Assembly (NCBI GenBank): GCA_036245525.1
Contig: BTPG01000006.1
Location: 68,497,786 to 68,561,785, forward strand
Direction: 5' to 3'
DNA: 64,000 nt
From: Semisulcospira habei
Lineage: Eukaryota > Mollusca > Gastropoda > Semisulcospiridae
This document shows positions 10,678-21,572 of this stretch, one piece after another (within the stretch, counting starts at the first letter, position 1; each line of letters starts with the position of its first letter). A program made the translations under genes and the position numbers. Under the pieces are notes generated by a model. That model did not search any database. It was not told the DNA's origin and saw nothing but the letters and a program-made list of their open reading frames with translations.

Positions 10678-10743
10678 CCAGCACGCTAAAGGTCCTCAGG
10701 CTAACGGCGGCCGACGTCGGCCCGAGGACCTTCTGCGCACTCG
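10678..10743. repeat. Family F GC-rich hairpin (F1)
   Basis: CCCAGCACGCTAAAGG and CCTTCTGCGCACTCGG frame a GC-rich palindrome around GGCCGACGTCGGCC. The layout matches other family F copies. Confidence 0.8.
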
Positions 10744-11193
10744 GTCGTGCCTTGCCGAAACAGCCTTCATGTATTGTCAAGATTATCGACTGGGGTGTTG
10801 ACTGTGTTTGGATGTTTGACGCTACTTTTCGAACAGTGGACGTAGAGTTTTTAACGTGCTTATTAGATGTTCACGTCGGTAAGACGATTTTCTGTTTTTT
10901 TTTCTTTCTTTCTCTCTGCTAAATAGTCAGAGCCAGAGTTTAAGACTACACGGATCTATGAGATGATTTGTGCATAGTTCGCTATTCGCTTTATCAGTGC
11001 CAACCGTAAGTAGTTTACAGTTGAGGAGGTCTTTGATTTTAAACCTTACCGCCATGAGAATATATGTCTGTTTCAGACTCGAGTTACTTCTATGTTGTTG
11101 CATTTACTGATGCGCAGTGCAGCATATACTCGGTTACCCACCGTGACTGAGTCCGTAAAGTTAACCGCGGGGCAAAGGCAAAAGCTACCCAGC
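10744..11193. other. Intergenic
   Basis: No ORF of note. A good splice-donor match, GTCG followed by GTAAGA, lies near 10877; its significance is unproven. Confidence 0.35.
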
Positions 11194-11259
11194 TGCAAGA
11201 GACACAAACCCTCATGAGCCCCCGCAGTCGCGGGGGCTCATGAGGGCTTATGTCTCTTG
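11194..11259. repeat. Family A hairpin (A8)
   Basis: Hairpin with the variant arm ACAAACCCTCATGAG on the left and CTCATGAGGGCTTATGT on the right, so both arms depart from consensus in parallel. Confidence 0.85.
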
Positions 11260-12177
11260 TCACTTCCACGTTCTTTGTGCCTATGTTTGGTCCCCTTTAC
11301 ACCTATGGCCTTCGCGAAAATATCGGCCATTTGCAATCGTTCCAGACGCGAAATTCGCCATCACTGGCAGCGAAAGGATTAAAAGAAAAAAAAAAAAGGC
11401 TACTGTCATCAGCTGACTTTAGCCAATACTATTAAAGCTACTGCAATTTTTTTTTCTTTTAAAGCAATGCCATGTAGGGATTTTCTTTAGCCGTGATAAG
11501 CTCCCAGCGAAACAACTTTCATTCTATATAGATTAAAAATCCTCTGAATTCGGAGTGGCCGCCTAGATAGTGGGGTTAAATTAAAGCATCCAACACGCAA
11601 CCTAAAATTATCTAACGTCTGCGTGACGTACATGGTGATGTATTTAAAAAGAACCATGCGCTCAATCCTTTCACCTTGCTGGTTGACCCTGGGAGTGTTC
11701 AGCCTAGGAAAGCAACAGCAACAACGACAGTCAACAGCAACAATAGACCGGGAAATAAATACAGAGCTAATCGGGTCTGACAATCACATACGGTCTCTAC
11801 AAGGCTTACAAGCTGTGCCCTGAGTACATGTGTTTCCGACGTATTCAGGACGATGCACAAAGCGCTGTATAAATCAATCACTGTGACAATCTAACGCCAG
11901 GGACTAAGCCTGCGTGACATCTATGCGTGAAGATGCATGAAAACGAGTGCTGGCTTCTGAGTTTGGATCTCGCGGCCTGGAAAAGTGTTTTAATCTGACA
12001 GTGTTTCAAAGATGTAGGCCTACACTCAAAACTAAAGAAAGAATCGTGCTCGAAATGTGTGAACTGTTTTTCTTCGTGATCTGGTCGCTTTCGAAGACGT
12101 AGAAACACAATATAAACAAGATGAGGATTTCATCCCAAAGTCTACCGTATTGTTTGGAGCTCAGATGCGATTATATT
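11260..12177. other. Intergenic
   Basis: A LINE/SINE-like 3' text, AAAGCGCTGTATAAATCAATC, appears at about 11859-11880. No gene is supported. Confidence 0.4.
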
Positions 12178-12243
12178 AGAAACATTCAGAGTTGTTCATG
12201 TTTTCAGGCTTATAATGTGATCCATTTCCCTCTTCTCTAAGCC

Positions 12244-12307
12244 CGCCGTGAGATGGCCTTAGTTGTCTGCTCGACGTTAAACCCAAATAACTAACTAACT
12301 AACTCCT
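12244..12307 (+). mobile_element. 64-base (TAAC)n-tailed retroelement 3' fragment
   Basis: It reads CGTGAGATGGCCTTAG ... ACGTTAAACCC then AACTAACTAACT. It is flanked by a 9-base duplication CTCTAAGCC (12235-12243 and 12308-12316). The paralogous P copy at 27435-27450 lacks it. The same 3' text recurs at 17118-17182 and 52965-53125. Confidence 0.85.
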
Positions 12308-12684
12308 CTCTAAGCCAACCTCTGATCAACATACACTTCGGCGCACACAAAAAAAGACGGTAACACGGCACGGCGCTTCCCGTCATTAGTACGCTCTGTG
12401 GGCTCCTGTCAGTGGCGACAGGAATCCATCTCCTTCTACTCTAACCCACCCTCTGATCCAAACACACTGGCACACATAAATAAAGACGCACACACGGCGA
12501 TTCCTGCCATTTGTAAGCTCTGTGGTCTGGCGTAGCATAACTATTCTGAAGAAGAATAATAGCACGAGCAGCGAAATGACGTCACTTCAAGCTTCACGTC
12601 ATGGCACCATTAGTCCCACGACACCCTGTTCATTGTGACGACTCGATGTTATACGTCACTCATCGCAGTACTAACATTTGACGT

Positions 12685-13030
12685 GAAGAAGTACCCAACG
12701 GAGAAAGAAACACGCTTAGAAAAAACGGTACAACACAATTTATTAATATTTCGGGTAAATACCCTTTGTCAAAATAGACAAACAAACAGAGACATTATTT
12801 GCTACTTATCTTCAGATGCAGAAGGAATGTGGCAACTGAATGTGCCACATTCCTTCTGCATCTGAAGATAAGTAGCAAATAATGTCTCTGTTTGTCTATT
12901 TTGACAAAGGGTATTTACCCGAAATATTAATAAATTGTGTTGTACCGTTTTTTCTAAGCGTGTTTCTTTCTCCGTTGGGTACTTCTTTGCATTTCACACG
13001 CTTGGCAGTCACCTTTTTGGTCTGATTTTT
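12685..13030. mobile_element. Family H hairpin element with 13-base target duplication
   Basis: Two arms of about 150 bases form a nearly perfect inverted repeat around a short centre. An asymmetric tail of about 40 bases follows, reading TTGGCAGTCACCTTTTTGG and ending in a T run. TAACATTTGACGT flanks it at 12672-12684 and 13031-13043. The paralogous locus has that 13-mer once (29628-29640), so it is the empty site. A 13-base duplication resembles target-primed retroposition more than a cut-and-paste transposon. Confidence 0.85.
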
Positions 13031-13410
13031 TAACATTTGACGTATTCTATCAGAGGATAAATTTTGCAATTTTCTTGCTGATTTTCACGCCTAGAGTTTA
13101 CAGGTCACAATTTGACCTAACCCAGGGCCGGGACAAATAGTAGGCTTATGCAAACACTATTTATGAAAAATCATGCAGGTATTAATGAGAAGATAACACT
13201 TTTTCGTAAAAGAAAATTTAAAGTTATGTTAGCTGTTTTACAAATGACTCCGAAAACATGGTGCAGAAAATTGTCTGATTTTCACACCTAGGGCATAACA
13301 GGTCACAATTGACCTAATCGTACCCGACAGCCGAGACAAACTGTAGGCTTATGTAAATACCGTATATGAAAAATCATGCGATTATTGAGAAGATTGGGTT
13401 TTTTTTTTCG

Positions 13411-13770
13411 TAAAAAAGATTGATTTTTTAAAGATTAACCCATGTTATTTGTGAAAATAATTAATCCCAAAAACGTGAATTAATTTTTTTTTTTAATTTA
13501 TCACTCGGAAAGTTCTAGAGGTACAATGCTGGTTATCGAACTTATTCAATATCTCCCTTTTATCTAGCTATATGCAAAATATCTAGTAAACATTAAAAAA
13601 CTTACGGACTCCAATGTGGATCAACAGGTTTTTGTGAAACTGCCATTTTCTCGCCACTGAGCATCTTAACAAAAAAATCGAAAAAAAGGGTTTCGAGATA
13701 ATTCTTTTAGGGACAATATCCTAAAATTTCAAGCTTGTCCGTCCTCAAACGCGGGCTCTAGTCACTGTCA
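13411..13770. other. Intergenic AT-rich
   Basis: No feature seen. Confidence 0.4.
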
Positions 13771-13776
13771 CAAACA

Positions 13777-13859
<83 letters not shown>

Positions 13860-13892
13860 ACACATACACACACGCGCACGCACACACGCACG

Positions 13893-13930
<38 letters not shown>

Positions 13931-13940
13931 AACACACATA
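13771..13940. repeat. (CA)n microsatellite
   Basis: CA dinucleotides with scattered CG and TA interruptions. The Cys/Val ORF over it is spurious. Confidence 0.95.
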
Positions 13941-14343
13941 CGGCTCTTTGGCGCCAAAAAAACGTTCTCTATCAGGGTTTGCGTAGCTTGACGTGACCTC
14001 ATTTTTATCTTGTTACTTTTTTGCCAGAATTTCTGCTCCGCACACCAAAAACGTCATGTGCATACTCCGAAATGCCCTCCGACCAGCCCCATTTCAAAGT
14101 CTACTGTATTTTCAACACGGTAGACAAAAAAGAAAATCGTGCTTGAATTGTGTGCTGGTCTGTGATTTTGGATCTTACGGCTTTCCAGCCGTAAGGTCTA
14201 ATATCAGAGACCAGAACACTCACGTAGCCTTTGCTAATGGTCTGTTTCCAAGTTTGAATCGCTGATTTTAGTTTTGGCAATTCAAGCATGACACAGGTGA
14301 TACCATACCGAAATTGCAGAGCATAATTAGTTATTAACTTCTG
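13941..14343. other. Intergenic with family G hairpin
   Basis: At 14157-14212 GTCTGTGATTTTGGATCTTACGG-type and CCGTAAGGTCTAATATCAGAG-type arms pair around CTTTCCAG, a family G palindrome. No gene is seen in the rest. Confidence 0.6.
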
Positions 14344-15795
14344 CCCTTCATTACGGACATCATCAACACATCTCTAGAGAACGGCTCCGTCCCTGATATC
14401 TTCAAGTCCGCCATCGTCCGTCCTCTCCTCAAAAAACACAACCTCGACCCAAACGAACTCAAAAACTATCGCCCAGTCTCCAATCTCTCTTTCCTGTCTA
14501 AGCTTCTTGAGAAGGTCGTTCTCAAACAGCTCAACCTCCACCTCGCCGATAACAACCTCCTCAGTCCCTTCCAGTCTGCCTATCGCAAACATCCCAGCAC
14601 TGAAACAGCCCTCCCACATATCTTAAACGACCTGCTTCTCTCCACCGACTCGGGCAACATCTCCCTTCTTACGATACTCGACCTCTCTGCCGCCTTCGAC
14701 ACTATAGACCACTCTATCCTCCTCCACAGCCTTCACCACTCCTTTGGCATCACTGAGTCTGCTCACTCCTGGTTTCTCTCCTACCTCTCCGACAGACAGC
14801 AGTCCGTCACCATCGACGGCGTCTCCTCCAACCCAGTCAGGCTCTCCTGCGGAGTTCCACAGGGGTCCGTCCTGGGCCCGGACCTTATCACACTCTACAC
14901 CTCTCCCCTGTCCAACATCATCCAGTCTCACCACATAAACCACCACCTCTACGCTGACGACTCACAACTACTAGACAAAGACAAACTCGACAACACTCAG
15001 TCAGTACTGACTCGCACGGCTGACTGCTACGAAGACGTGAAAAACTGGATGACAGCAAACAAGCTTAAACTGAATGACGACAAAACGGAAGCCATGCTGG
15101 TAGGCACTCGCCAGAAACTTTCCCAGCTCCCTCCCTCTCTCCACCTTCAACTCGACAGCATCCCCATCTCCCTCTCTGACTCGGCCAAAAACCTCGGCGT
15201 TATCCTCGATTCCTCTCTTTCCATGACCAGCTTCGTCTCCGCCACAGCCCAGGCATGCTACTTCCACCCCCGCCGCATGTCAGATCAGAAAATACCTCAC
15301 TACCGAAGCTACCACCAAACTTGCTGTCTCTCTCATCCTATCTCGCATCGACTACTGCAACTCTTTCCTTTCCGGCCTCCCTCACTTCTCCACTTTCACT
15401 CTCCAGCGCGTCCAGAACAATGCTGCCCGCCTCGTCCTCAGAAATAAAAAATCCGACCACATCACTCCCCTGCTCAAACTCCTTCACTGGCTTCCCATCC
15501 CCCAACGCATCCAATACAAGATTCTGTCTCTCTGCTACAAATCCCTGAACAACTGCGCCCCTGCCTATCTCTCAAACTTACTTCACCCCTACACTCCTCC
15601 CCGCTCCCTCCTCTCCGCCTCCGACCCTCTCCGCCTCCACATCCCCCGCACCAAACTCAGCACTTTTGGCCCCCGCTCCTTCTCAGTATACGGTCCATCC
15701 ACCTGGAACACTCTCCCACTCTCTCTCCGTCAGAAACACTCTCTCTCCTCCTTCCAGTCCACCCTCAAAACTCACCTCTTTCAACAGTTCTAGCA
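14344..15795 (+). pseudogene. L2/CR1-like LINE reverse transcriptase, 5'-truncated and frameshifted
   Basis: The frame from 14350 encodes [28 protein letters not shown], the catalytic block [25 protein letters not shown], the YADD box (about 14950) and [18 protein letters not shown]. Near 15260 the frame shifts by one base. The C-terminal part then continues to a TAG at about 15793, with [30 protein letters not shown] and GPRSFSVYGPSTWNTLP recognisable. Endonuclease and 5' regions are absent. The motif set is that of L2/CR1 elements. The copy cannot make a full protein. Confidence 0.85.
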
Positions 15796-15975
15796 CTATA
15801 CCACCACACTCCCCACCCCAAGCTGACTGTCGTAATGCATTTCACTATTTGTGGAACGTGAGTCGTTGTCTAAAGCGTGCGCATGCGTGCGTGAGTTGTG
15901 AGTGTGCGCTTAGAGTTATAATTATTATAAGATAAGCGCATTATAAATACCGTAATTATTATTATTATTATTAGT
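15796..15975 (+). mobile_element. 3' UTR and (ATT)n tail of the L2/CR1-like LINE
   Basis: After the ORF comes a short UTR with GCGCATTATAAATACCG, followed directly by an ATT trinucleotide tail at about 15952-15975. This is the usual 3' terminus of such LINEs. Confidence 0.75.
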
Positions 15976-16345
15976 ATTCGCTGCGTTCGTTTGAACGAGG
16001 CATTATGCTCTGCTATACTGTGGTAGTCGGTCGAAACGATATGGTTCGGGGATTAACGTCCACGGCAACGAAATGGCAATGGACGGCCCAGATGGGTGGA
16101 TAATGGGGGACAGAGACAGTTATATGTATTGCCTATGGAGTACGACCTGGACACTGATCAATTCATGTGCATTGCAACTGTGCCACACTGACTTCCCCGG
16201 ACCTTTCACTGAGCATGTTGTTTGATAGGAAGCTTGTCTTTGTCTGCTCAAAGTCGAAATGACCTGTCTTGATGCTGTTTGAGCTCCTGTGTTAAACGTG
16301 ATCACGATTACCCAGCAAGGTTGGGGGATTGGGTGAGTGGCTCCA
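15976..16345. other. Intergenic
   Basis: No recognised feature. Confidence 0.4.
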
Positions 16346-16432
16346 TTTTAACAATTTGCGTGTCGTTAGCGGTTTTTGTCGCGATGATTCCTGTTGGACA
16401 AAAACAACTCCGACACGCACAGGGTGAATTAC
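16346..16432. repeat. Family C palindrome (C1), diverged
   Basis: TTTTAACAATTTGCGTGTCG at the left pairs with CCGACACGCACAGGGTGAAT at the right; GCGATGATTCCTG is the family C core. Confidence 0.7.
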
Positions 16433-16487
16433 AAACCGGCTGGGTCGAAGACCCACATGCCGTATCATTTCTTTCAGATGGCTTTGA

Positions 16488-16598
16488 TTAACCCCTTGAC
16501 TGCTAGTGCTACTAACGATACCGCCCGGCGGAAAAGTCGTGTGACAACGCGTCTATTCCGCCGGGCGGTATCGTCAGTAGCAATCAAAGGGTTCGTTA
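16488..16598. repeat. Family K palindrome next to TTAA
   Basis: It starts TTAACCCCTTGACTGC and ends CAAAGGGTTCGTTA. Arms carry GATACCGCCCGGCGGAA and TTCCGCCGGGCGGTATC. It lies about 100 bases upstream of the GPCR start codon. Confidence 0.8.
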
Positions 16599-16696
16599 GT
16601 AACCTATTTTCGTCACGCGTATCACACAACCACAATTCAACCAGAGTTTAAATTTTCCAGTGCGCGTGTCGGTCTCAATGAGTTCAACCTGCCATC

Positions 16697-19600
16697 ATGA
16701 CGATTGACGTCAACCAAACTACCGACGAGTCCCACAGTTCCCCGTACGCCATCAACGCGGCTCAGGTCACCGTCATCGTCGCCATATTAACCACGAACAC
16801 CTTGACCTTGGTGGCCATAGCGACGACCTCCAGACTGCAGACCATCGCCAACACGTACATCGCGTCTTTGGCCGTGTCTGACCTTCTGGTGTCGGTAAAC
16901 AAGGCTGTGGGGATATTCTGGGTGCATCCGCGGTTCCGCGTGGCCTTCGAGGAGAACTCGTCTTTGTGCATGTTCTTTAAGTGTCTGGTGCAGGTTAGTG
17001 TCCTTGTGTACGCTTCTTTTGTTGATTGTTGTGTTTAGAAGGAAAGGCTGGATTTTTATAATACACTTTAACCCCCCTTCTGCATACAGTCACTGGTACT
17101 AAATGATCATATTTTCTGCCCTGCCGTGAGATGTCCTTAATCGCCTGCTCGGGATTAAAATCAAATAACTAACTAACTGACTCTTCCCTGCATCTATGCG
17201 CATGTTTCGTCTTGGAAATCTTTTTTTCATTCAACGACCACAAGCTACACCCGCCCATACGACATGGATATGAATTGGTCTCAGAAAGAGGCATAGATCC
17301 TCATGAGCCCCTGCAACTGCGGGGGCTCATGAGGATCTGTACCTCTTGCAGCTGTATCGTGTTCACTTTTTAAGTCCCTTCTATTTATAGAAGGGACTTT
17401 TTAGGACGGGTCGCGGTGGGGCGAATTTAATAGCATGTCCATGATGTCAAAGGCGGGCAGGCTAAACCTCTAACAATTGAAAAAACAAGATAAAAATTAC
17501 GTAATGTCTAGTTACGCTAACCTCGCTGCTGAAGCGCCGTATGTGGGCATGTATTTGCGTATGTATGTATGGATGGATGTATGTATGTATTATGTATGTA
17601 TGTATGTATGTATGTATGTATGTATGTATGTATGTATGTATGTATATATGTATGTGCGTATGTATGTAAACAAGAGAATCTCCGATATTTATGTACACAC
17701 AAGCTTGAAACTTGTCGAAATACTTTCTTAAGTGGGTGACTAAGAGAGACTCCGAGCATATTGTAACTGAATATCTCATTGAAGACGTAAACAACCGATT
17801 ATAGGAAGTCGGTTGACCCAGATTAGAGTCCGTAATTTGTGTCATATTTACTTGAACTTTTGCATATAGCTAGTTTTGAGAAAGACGTTGGTTGAGTTTG
17901 TTAGCCAGCTTTGTATCCTTTCAACTTCTTAATAAAGAGCATGCAGGTGTAATTAGTATAGCAAGTAGCTAGGTAAAGTCAACCTGATTTCACACAAATT
18001 ATAGCAAGACTGAAATTGTACCGTGAATATCTAGTTTTGTCACCATTTTCGCAAGTCTTGAAGCGAAAGCGAAACTTATATCACGTTAAATATAAAATTA
18101 CTTATAAAAAATATACGTCATGACAAATGACGTTTCACAAACCAATGACACATATGCGCGCATCTCCAAGAGGCATAGATCCTCAAGTGCCCGGAGGGCG
18201 CATGAACATCTATGCCTCTTGAGGATGTTTGGAGCGCGCGCATGCAAACACGCACACGCACACGCATACACATACATCGACGCGTTTTTAGAAGAGCATG
18301 CAGGTGTACTTAGTATAGCATGTAGCTAATTAAAGTCAACCTGATTTCACACAAATTATAGCAAGACTGAAATTGTACCGTGAAATTCTAGTTTTGTCAC
18401 AATTTTCCCAAGTCTTGAAGCGAAAGCGAATATCATATCACGTTATATATAAAATTACGTTAAAACAAAAAAATACCTCATGACAAATGACGTTTGACAA
18501 ACCAATGACGCGTGTGCACTGCGAGCGCCCCTTCTAGAGTTCACTATGACGAATTGGCACATCTGCGAGGCTTTTTCAGAAGGATATAATTTATTTCAAC
18601 ATCAGAATCAAGTCAAAGACAAAAGGTAGAGCCCCTTGACAGCGAAGACAGCTCTCATATAGAAGGGACTTTGTGGGTTATGGTTTATCCCATCTTGTTC
18701 TTGCCGCTGACCGGTTTAAAAGTACCGGTGGCTGTTTGCACAAGGGGACTGATATGACCACTTTGCCATTTCTGATTCACGAAGAAAAGATCGTTCTTTT
18801 GATCCGACATTGGTAAAAAAATATCAGATTTTACACACAGCCAGGTGTCTGTATCCGAAATTCAACGGTTGGATGTTTGTGCTTTCCCAGTAAGCAAACG
18901 CCCTGGGCCCACGATGGCCGCGGTGGGTCCGCGCACGGCCCTGCGCGGGCCCACTGCGGCCGTCGTGGGCCCGAAGACATATTGTTACTGGGGTTAGCGT
19001 AAAAGCCCCATTTGTTTTGGTTGTCCTCAGAAGCCTACAGGAAACAGACTCGTAGTCCCAATGTGGTGCCTGCACAGCTTGGCGTCTCCAGGAGTCGAAC
19101 TACATTGGCACTGCCTTTGAAATATCGTGGTCTATCAATGTTTTGTTGCAGTGTGTCAAAACCGGATGGTTTGCACCACCTTTTACGCTATCACGGTCGA
19201 TTCACATCTCTGTTTTTATACTGTTACAGATGACGGAGCTATCCAGCCTGTCCACGATCATTCTCATCGCCGCGGACCGCTTCCTCTACATCAAGTTTCC
19301 ATTCTACTATCTGCGCGTCGTTACCAAGTTCAAGGTCAAACTCTTCATCCTGCTGGCCTGGGTCCTCAGTGTCGCCTTCACCCTCATCGTGCGCATGGTA
19401 CCGATCAACGGTTATCCAGGGTGCGGGGCTCATGCTTTACTATACGGATCCAACGAGACTGGATACATTCACGGAGCTCTGTTTCTGCTCATCTGCGCGG
19501 CTCTGTTCGTTCTTTACGGCGTGGTGCTGAGGACGGCCACACAGCAGGCTAAAGCGATTAGGCACTCACAGCAAATGGGGGTCATTGCGGTCACCACGAT

Positions 19601-20645
19601 CACGGAGCCTGAGACAACGACCACAGAAATTACCTCGAACTCACACAAAACGCCCTTGAATTCGTTGTCCTCGGACGAAACGCCCTTAACCCCAGACAGA
19701 ATGCCCTTGAGTTCAATCAAAACGCCCTTGAATTCAAACGAAATGTCATTGAATTCATCTGCATCGGTAACTACAGCGACAAAACATTTTACAGAAAATG
19801 CGGCTGCGAGTACAATGTGGTTAACGCCACCGTCGGTTACCACAACGACAAGAACAACATCGACGACGGTGGAGGAAAAGTCCCGGCCCTCTTCAACGGC
19901 GTCCTCTGCGTCACTATCGGAGTCTGAAAACACCGCATTAATTTCGTGCAAAGCGAGCGGGACGTTGTTCACAAACTGTACTTCGCAGACATGCTATAAA
20001 CTTCCTGATGCCGAGACAATGGAATATCCGGCTGATGGCAATCATATGTTCACAAATACTAATCTGACATTGCAGCCACAGTCGCTAGGGGATGAATCGC
20101 CAAGAAACGAGGCCTCGGAATTTAACTTAACTCACTTGTGCTCGCAGCAACCAGTACTGCACGCGGGGTTAACATTACAAACGATGATTTTTACCTCGCC
20201 AATCACCTCGAACTTAGTGAGCTTGAACTCAGTGACAGACGCCACAATCACCCCGGCAACAACTCTGACTTCGCCAACTGCGACAATGACCTCTCAAACA
20301 GAGCGCATGCACAAGGACGAAACTTCCGCGAAGGCGCGAAGGAAGCTGCGAGCGGTCAAACTGATGGCCGGTGTGTTCGTCATGCTGTTCGTTTGCTGGT
20401 CACCTTACGCTGTGATAGGCTTGATAGGACCTACCAAAGTCAGCCCAGCGGTAGTGCTGATGGCAGCGTTTTTTGCATCTTTCAACTCCGCCGCCAACTT
20501 TGGCGTGTACGCTTTAGGTGACCGAGTGTTTCGAGCTGCTATTGCGCGCCTCTTGGGCTGTCAGCGTGAGTCCCGGGCGGGGAGAAACAGTCGGCTAAAC
20601 ACCGTGGAGTACAGCCAGTCTTTCACAACCAGACTCAGGGTCTAG
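16697..20645 (+). CDS. Class A (rhodopsin-like) orphan GPCR, two coding exons
   Basis: Exons 16697-16993 and 19230-20645 join in phase 0 (donor CAG/GTTAGT, acceptor TTACAG/ATG), giving 570 residues in the plasma membrane. TM1 carries Asn34 and TM2 has LAVSD (Asp62). Cys91 lies exactly 25 residues before Arg116 of the DRF motif, as required of positions 3.25 and 3.50, which confirms the splice. Trp143 is in TM4, Cys164 is the ECL2 partner, TM5 lacks the usual proline, and TM6 has CWSPY (488-492). TM7 has NFGVY (522-526) in place of NPxxY. Intracellular loop 3 is very long (about 200-465), Ser/Thr-rich. N-glycosylation sites are NQT, NSS and NET. Position 3.32 is Val, arguing against an amine receptor. 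The ligand cannot be named. Confidence 0.9.
17118..17182 (+). mobile_element. (TAAC)n-tailed retroelement 3' fragment
   Basis: CCGTGAGATGTCCTTAATCG ... AACTAACTAACTGA matches the 12244-12307 and 52965-53125 copies. Confidence 0.75.
17205..17375. repeat. Family A hairpin MITE inside the GPCR intron (A9)
   Basis: Flank CATTCAACGACCACAAGC, hairpin at about 17283-17350, right flank GTATCGTGTTCACTTTTT. The right end runs into a small palindrome, AAGTCCCTTCTATTTATAG. Confidence 0.85.
17560..17672. repeat. (GTAT)n microsatellite
   Basis: Tetranucleotide GTAT repeat with a few interruptions. Confidence 0.95.
17935..18510. repeat. Direct repeat pair flanking a hybrid family A hairpin
   Basis: 17935-18150 and 18293-18510 are about 90 percent alike by eye, sharing AGAGCATGCAGGTGTA at the start and ACAAACCAATGAC at the end. 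Between them, 18151-18245 is a palindrome whose outer stem is GCGCGCATCTCCAAGAGGC-like and whose inner part resembles family A. Confidence 0.8.
18893..18990. repeat. Family F GC-rich hairpin (F2)
   Basis: CCCAGTAAGCAAACGCC pairs with ...ATTGTTACTGGGG. The GC-rich stem contains GGGCCCACGATGGCCGCGG and its complement. Confidence 0.85.
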
Positions 20646-20671
20646 TTTAGCTTTACCCCCAATAGCAAAAC

Positions 20672-20732
20672 GTCATCGGGCCCACCGCGGCCGTCGTGGG
20701 CCCGAGGACATTTGTTTACTGGGACAGTCATC
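20672..20732. repeat. Family F hairpin just 3' of the GPCR stop (F3)
   Basis: GGGCCCACCGCGGCCGTCG and the terminal GTTTACTGGGAC match family F. It starts about 25 bases after the stop codon, so it may lie in the transcript. Confidence 0.8.
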
Positions 20733-20741
20733 CTGCTCCGC

Positions 20742-20868
20742 TATGCGGGTGTACTCCCCAGACAGACCTGCTCGGGGAGTACACCACAAGTACACTTCTA
20801 TTCAAATGAGATGCTTCGCATCTCATTTGAATGGAAGTGTAGCCTACTTGTGATGTGCTTCATTAGTG
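20742..20868. repeat. Double hairpin
   Basis: A first stem pairs GGTGTACTCCCC with GGGGAGTACACC. A second pairs AAGTACACTTCTATTCAAAT with ATTTGAATGGAAGTGTAGCC. Confidence 0.75.
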
Positions 20869-20876
20869 GGTATATC

Positions 20877-20955
20877 CCAGTGAGCGAAAGTCCTCGGGCC
20901 CACCACTGCCGTCGTGGGCCGGAAGACGTTCTTCTAATGGATATATCTGGGTAGT
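20877..20955. repeat. Family F hairpin (F4)
   Basis: TCCCAGTGAGCGAAAGTCC and the right end ATATATCTGGGTA frame a GGGCCCACCACTGCCGTCG stem. Confidence 0.7.
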
Positions 20956-21504
20956 CTACCTACAAGCGGTATGGGATTCCATGTAATAGGTCGCGCACCT
21001 TAGGACAGGAAACATTGCCAGCGCAGTTCTGTGCCCCGCGGCTATTACGTCTGAAAGATGCACCCACTTTGTTACATATTTCAGACGTATGAGCTGTTGT
21101 TAACTTGGCACAGCAGAGCCTGATTCGAGAGAGCATCTGTATGAGAGACCACTTGTCATTAAAATTAGGTGGCCAGAGCTGTCTGTAATGGCAGGTACGT
21201 CGGCAACACGCCTTAAGTAATTGTCCCGGTGTTTTATGTCGTGCGAACGCCGGTCCGCCTGCTGTGAATATAATATAATAATTATATATCGATCCCGAAA
21301 AGCTGCATGGCTTTTTAGGACTTAATGCTTTGTAGCGTTATCAAAGAATGTGTCCTGGACTCTGATTTCAGATCCTATGATATTACTGCACATATATACT
21401 TTCCTCAGTGAAGTACTTGTCCCGTGTTTACATACATCGGACCGGTTCACCTGAAGTAGGCATATCGATCTTGGCGGTCTGAAAGGGGTCCTTGGAGATT
21501 TTGT
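20956..21504. other. Intergenic with one small hairpin
   Basis: TACGTCTGAAAG and ATTTCAGACGTA at about 21045-21090 pair. No gene is seen. Confidence 0.45.
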
Positions 21505-21572
21505 CCAAGTAAGCAAAAATGCTTCGGGCCGACATCGGCCGCAGTCGGCCCGTGGGCAGATTGCTTACTGTG
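21505..21572. repeat. Family F hairpin (F5)
   Basis: CAAGTAAGCAAAAATGC pairs with AGATTGCTTACTGTG around GGGCCGACATCGGCC. Confidence 0.8.

Larger units (their letters stand above)
12178..13410. repeat. Dispersed repeat P, copy 1 (carries two insertions)
   Basis: The sequence aligns by eye with 27390-27630 plus 29461-29815. Shared text includes GGAATCCATCTCCTT, AACCCACCCTCTGATCCA and GTAAGCTCTGTGGTCTGGCG. Copy 1 contains a TAAC-tailed fragment (12244-12307) and a family H hairpin (12685-13030) that copy 2 lacks. The right part has a local duplication with a period near 195 bases (about 13080-13200 and 13275-13410). Confidence 0.8.
16994..19229 (+). other. GPCR intron, 2236 bases, filled with repeats
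   Basis: It begins GTTAGTG and ends CTGTTACAG. It contains a TAAC-tailed retroelement end, a family A MITE, a GTAT microsatellite, a 215-base direct repeat pair around a hybrid hairpin, and a family F hairpin, described separately. Confidence 0.85.

Noticed and set aside
14374..14946. - strand ORFs of 81 and 107 codons
   Set aside because: They are shadows of the + strand L2/CR1-like RT, which has the catalytic motifs.
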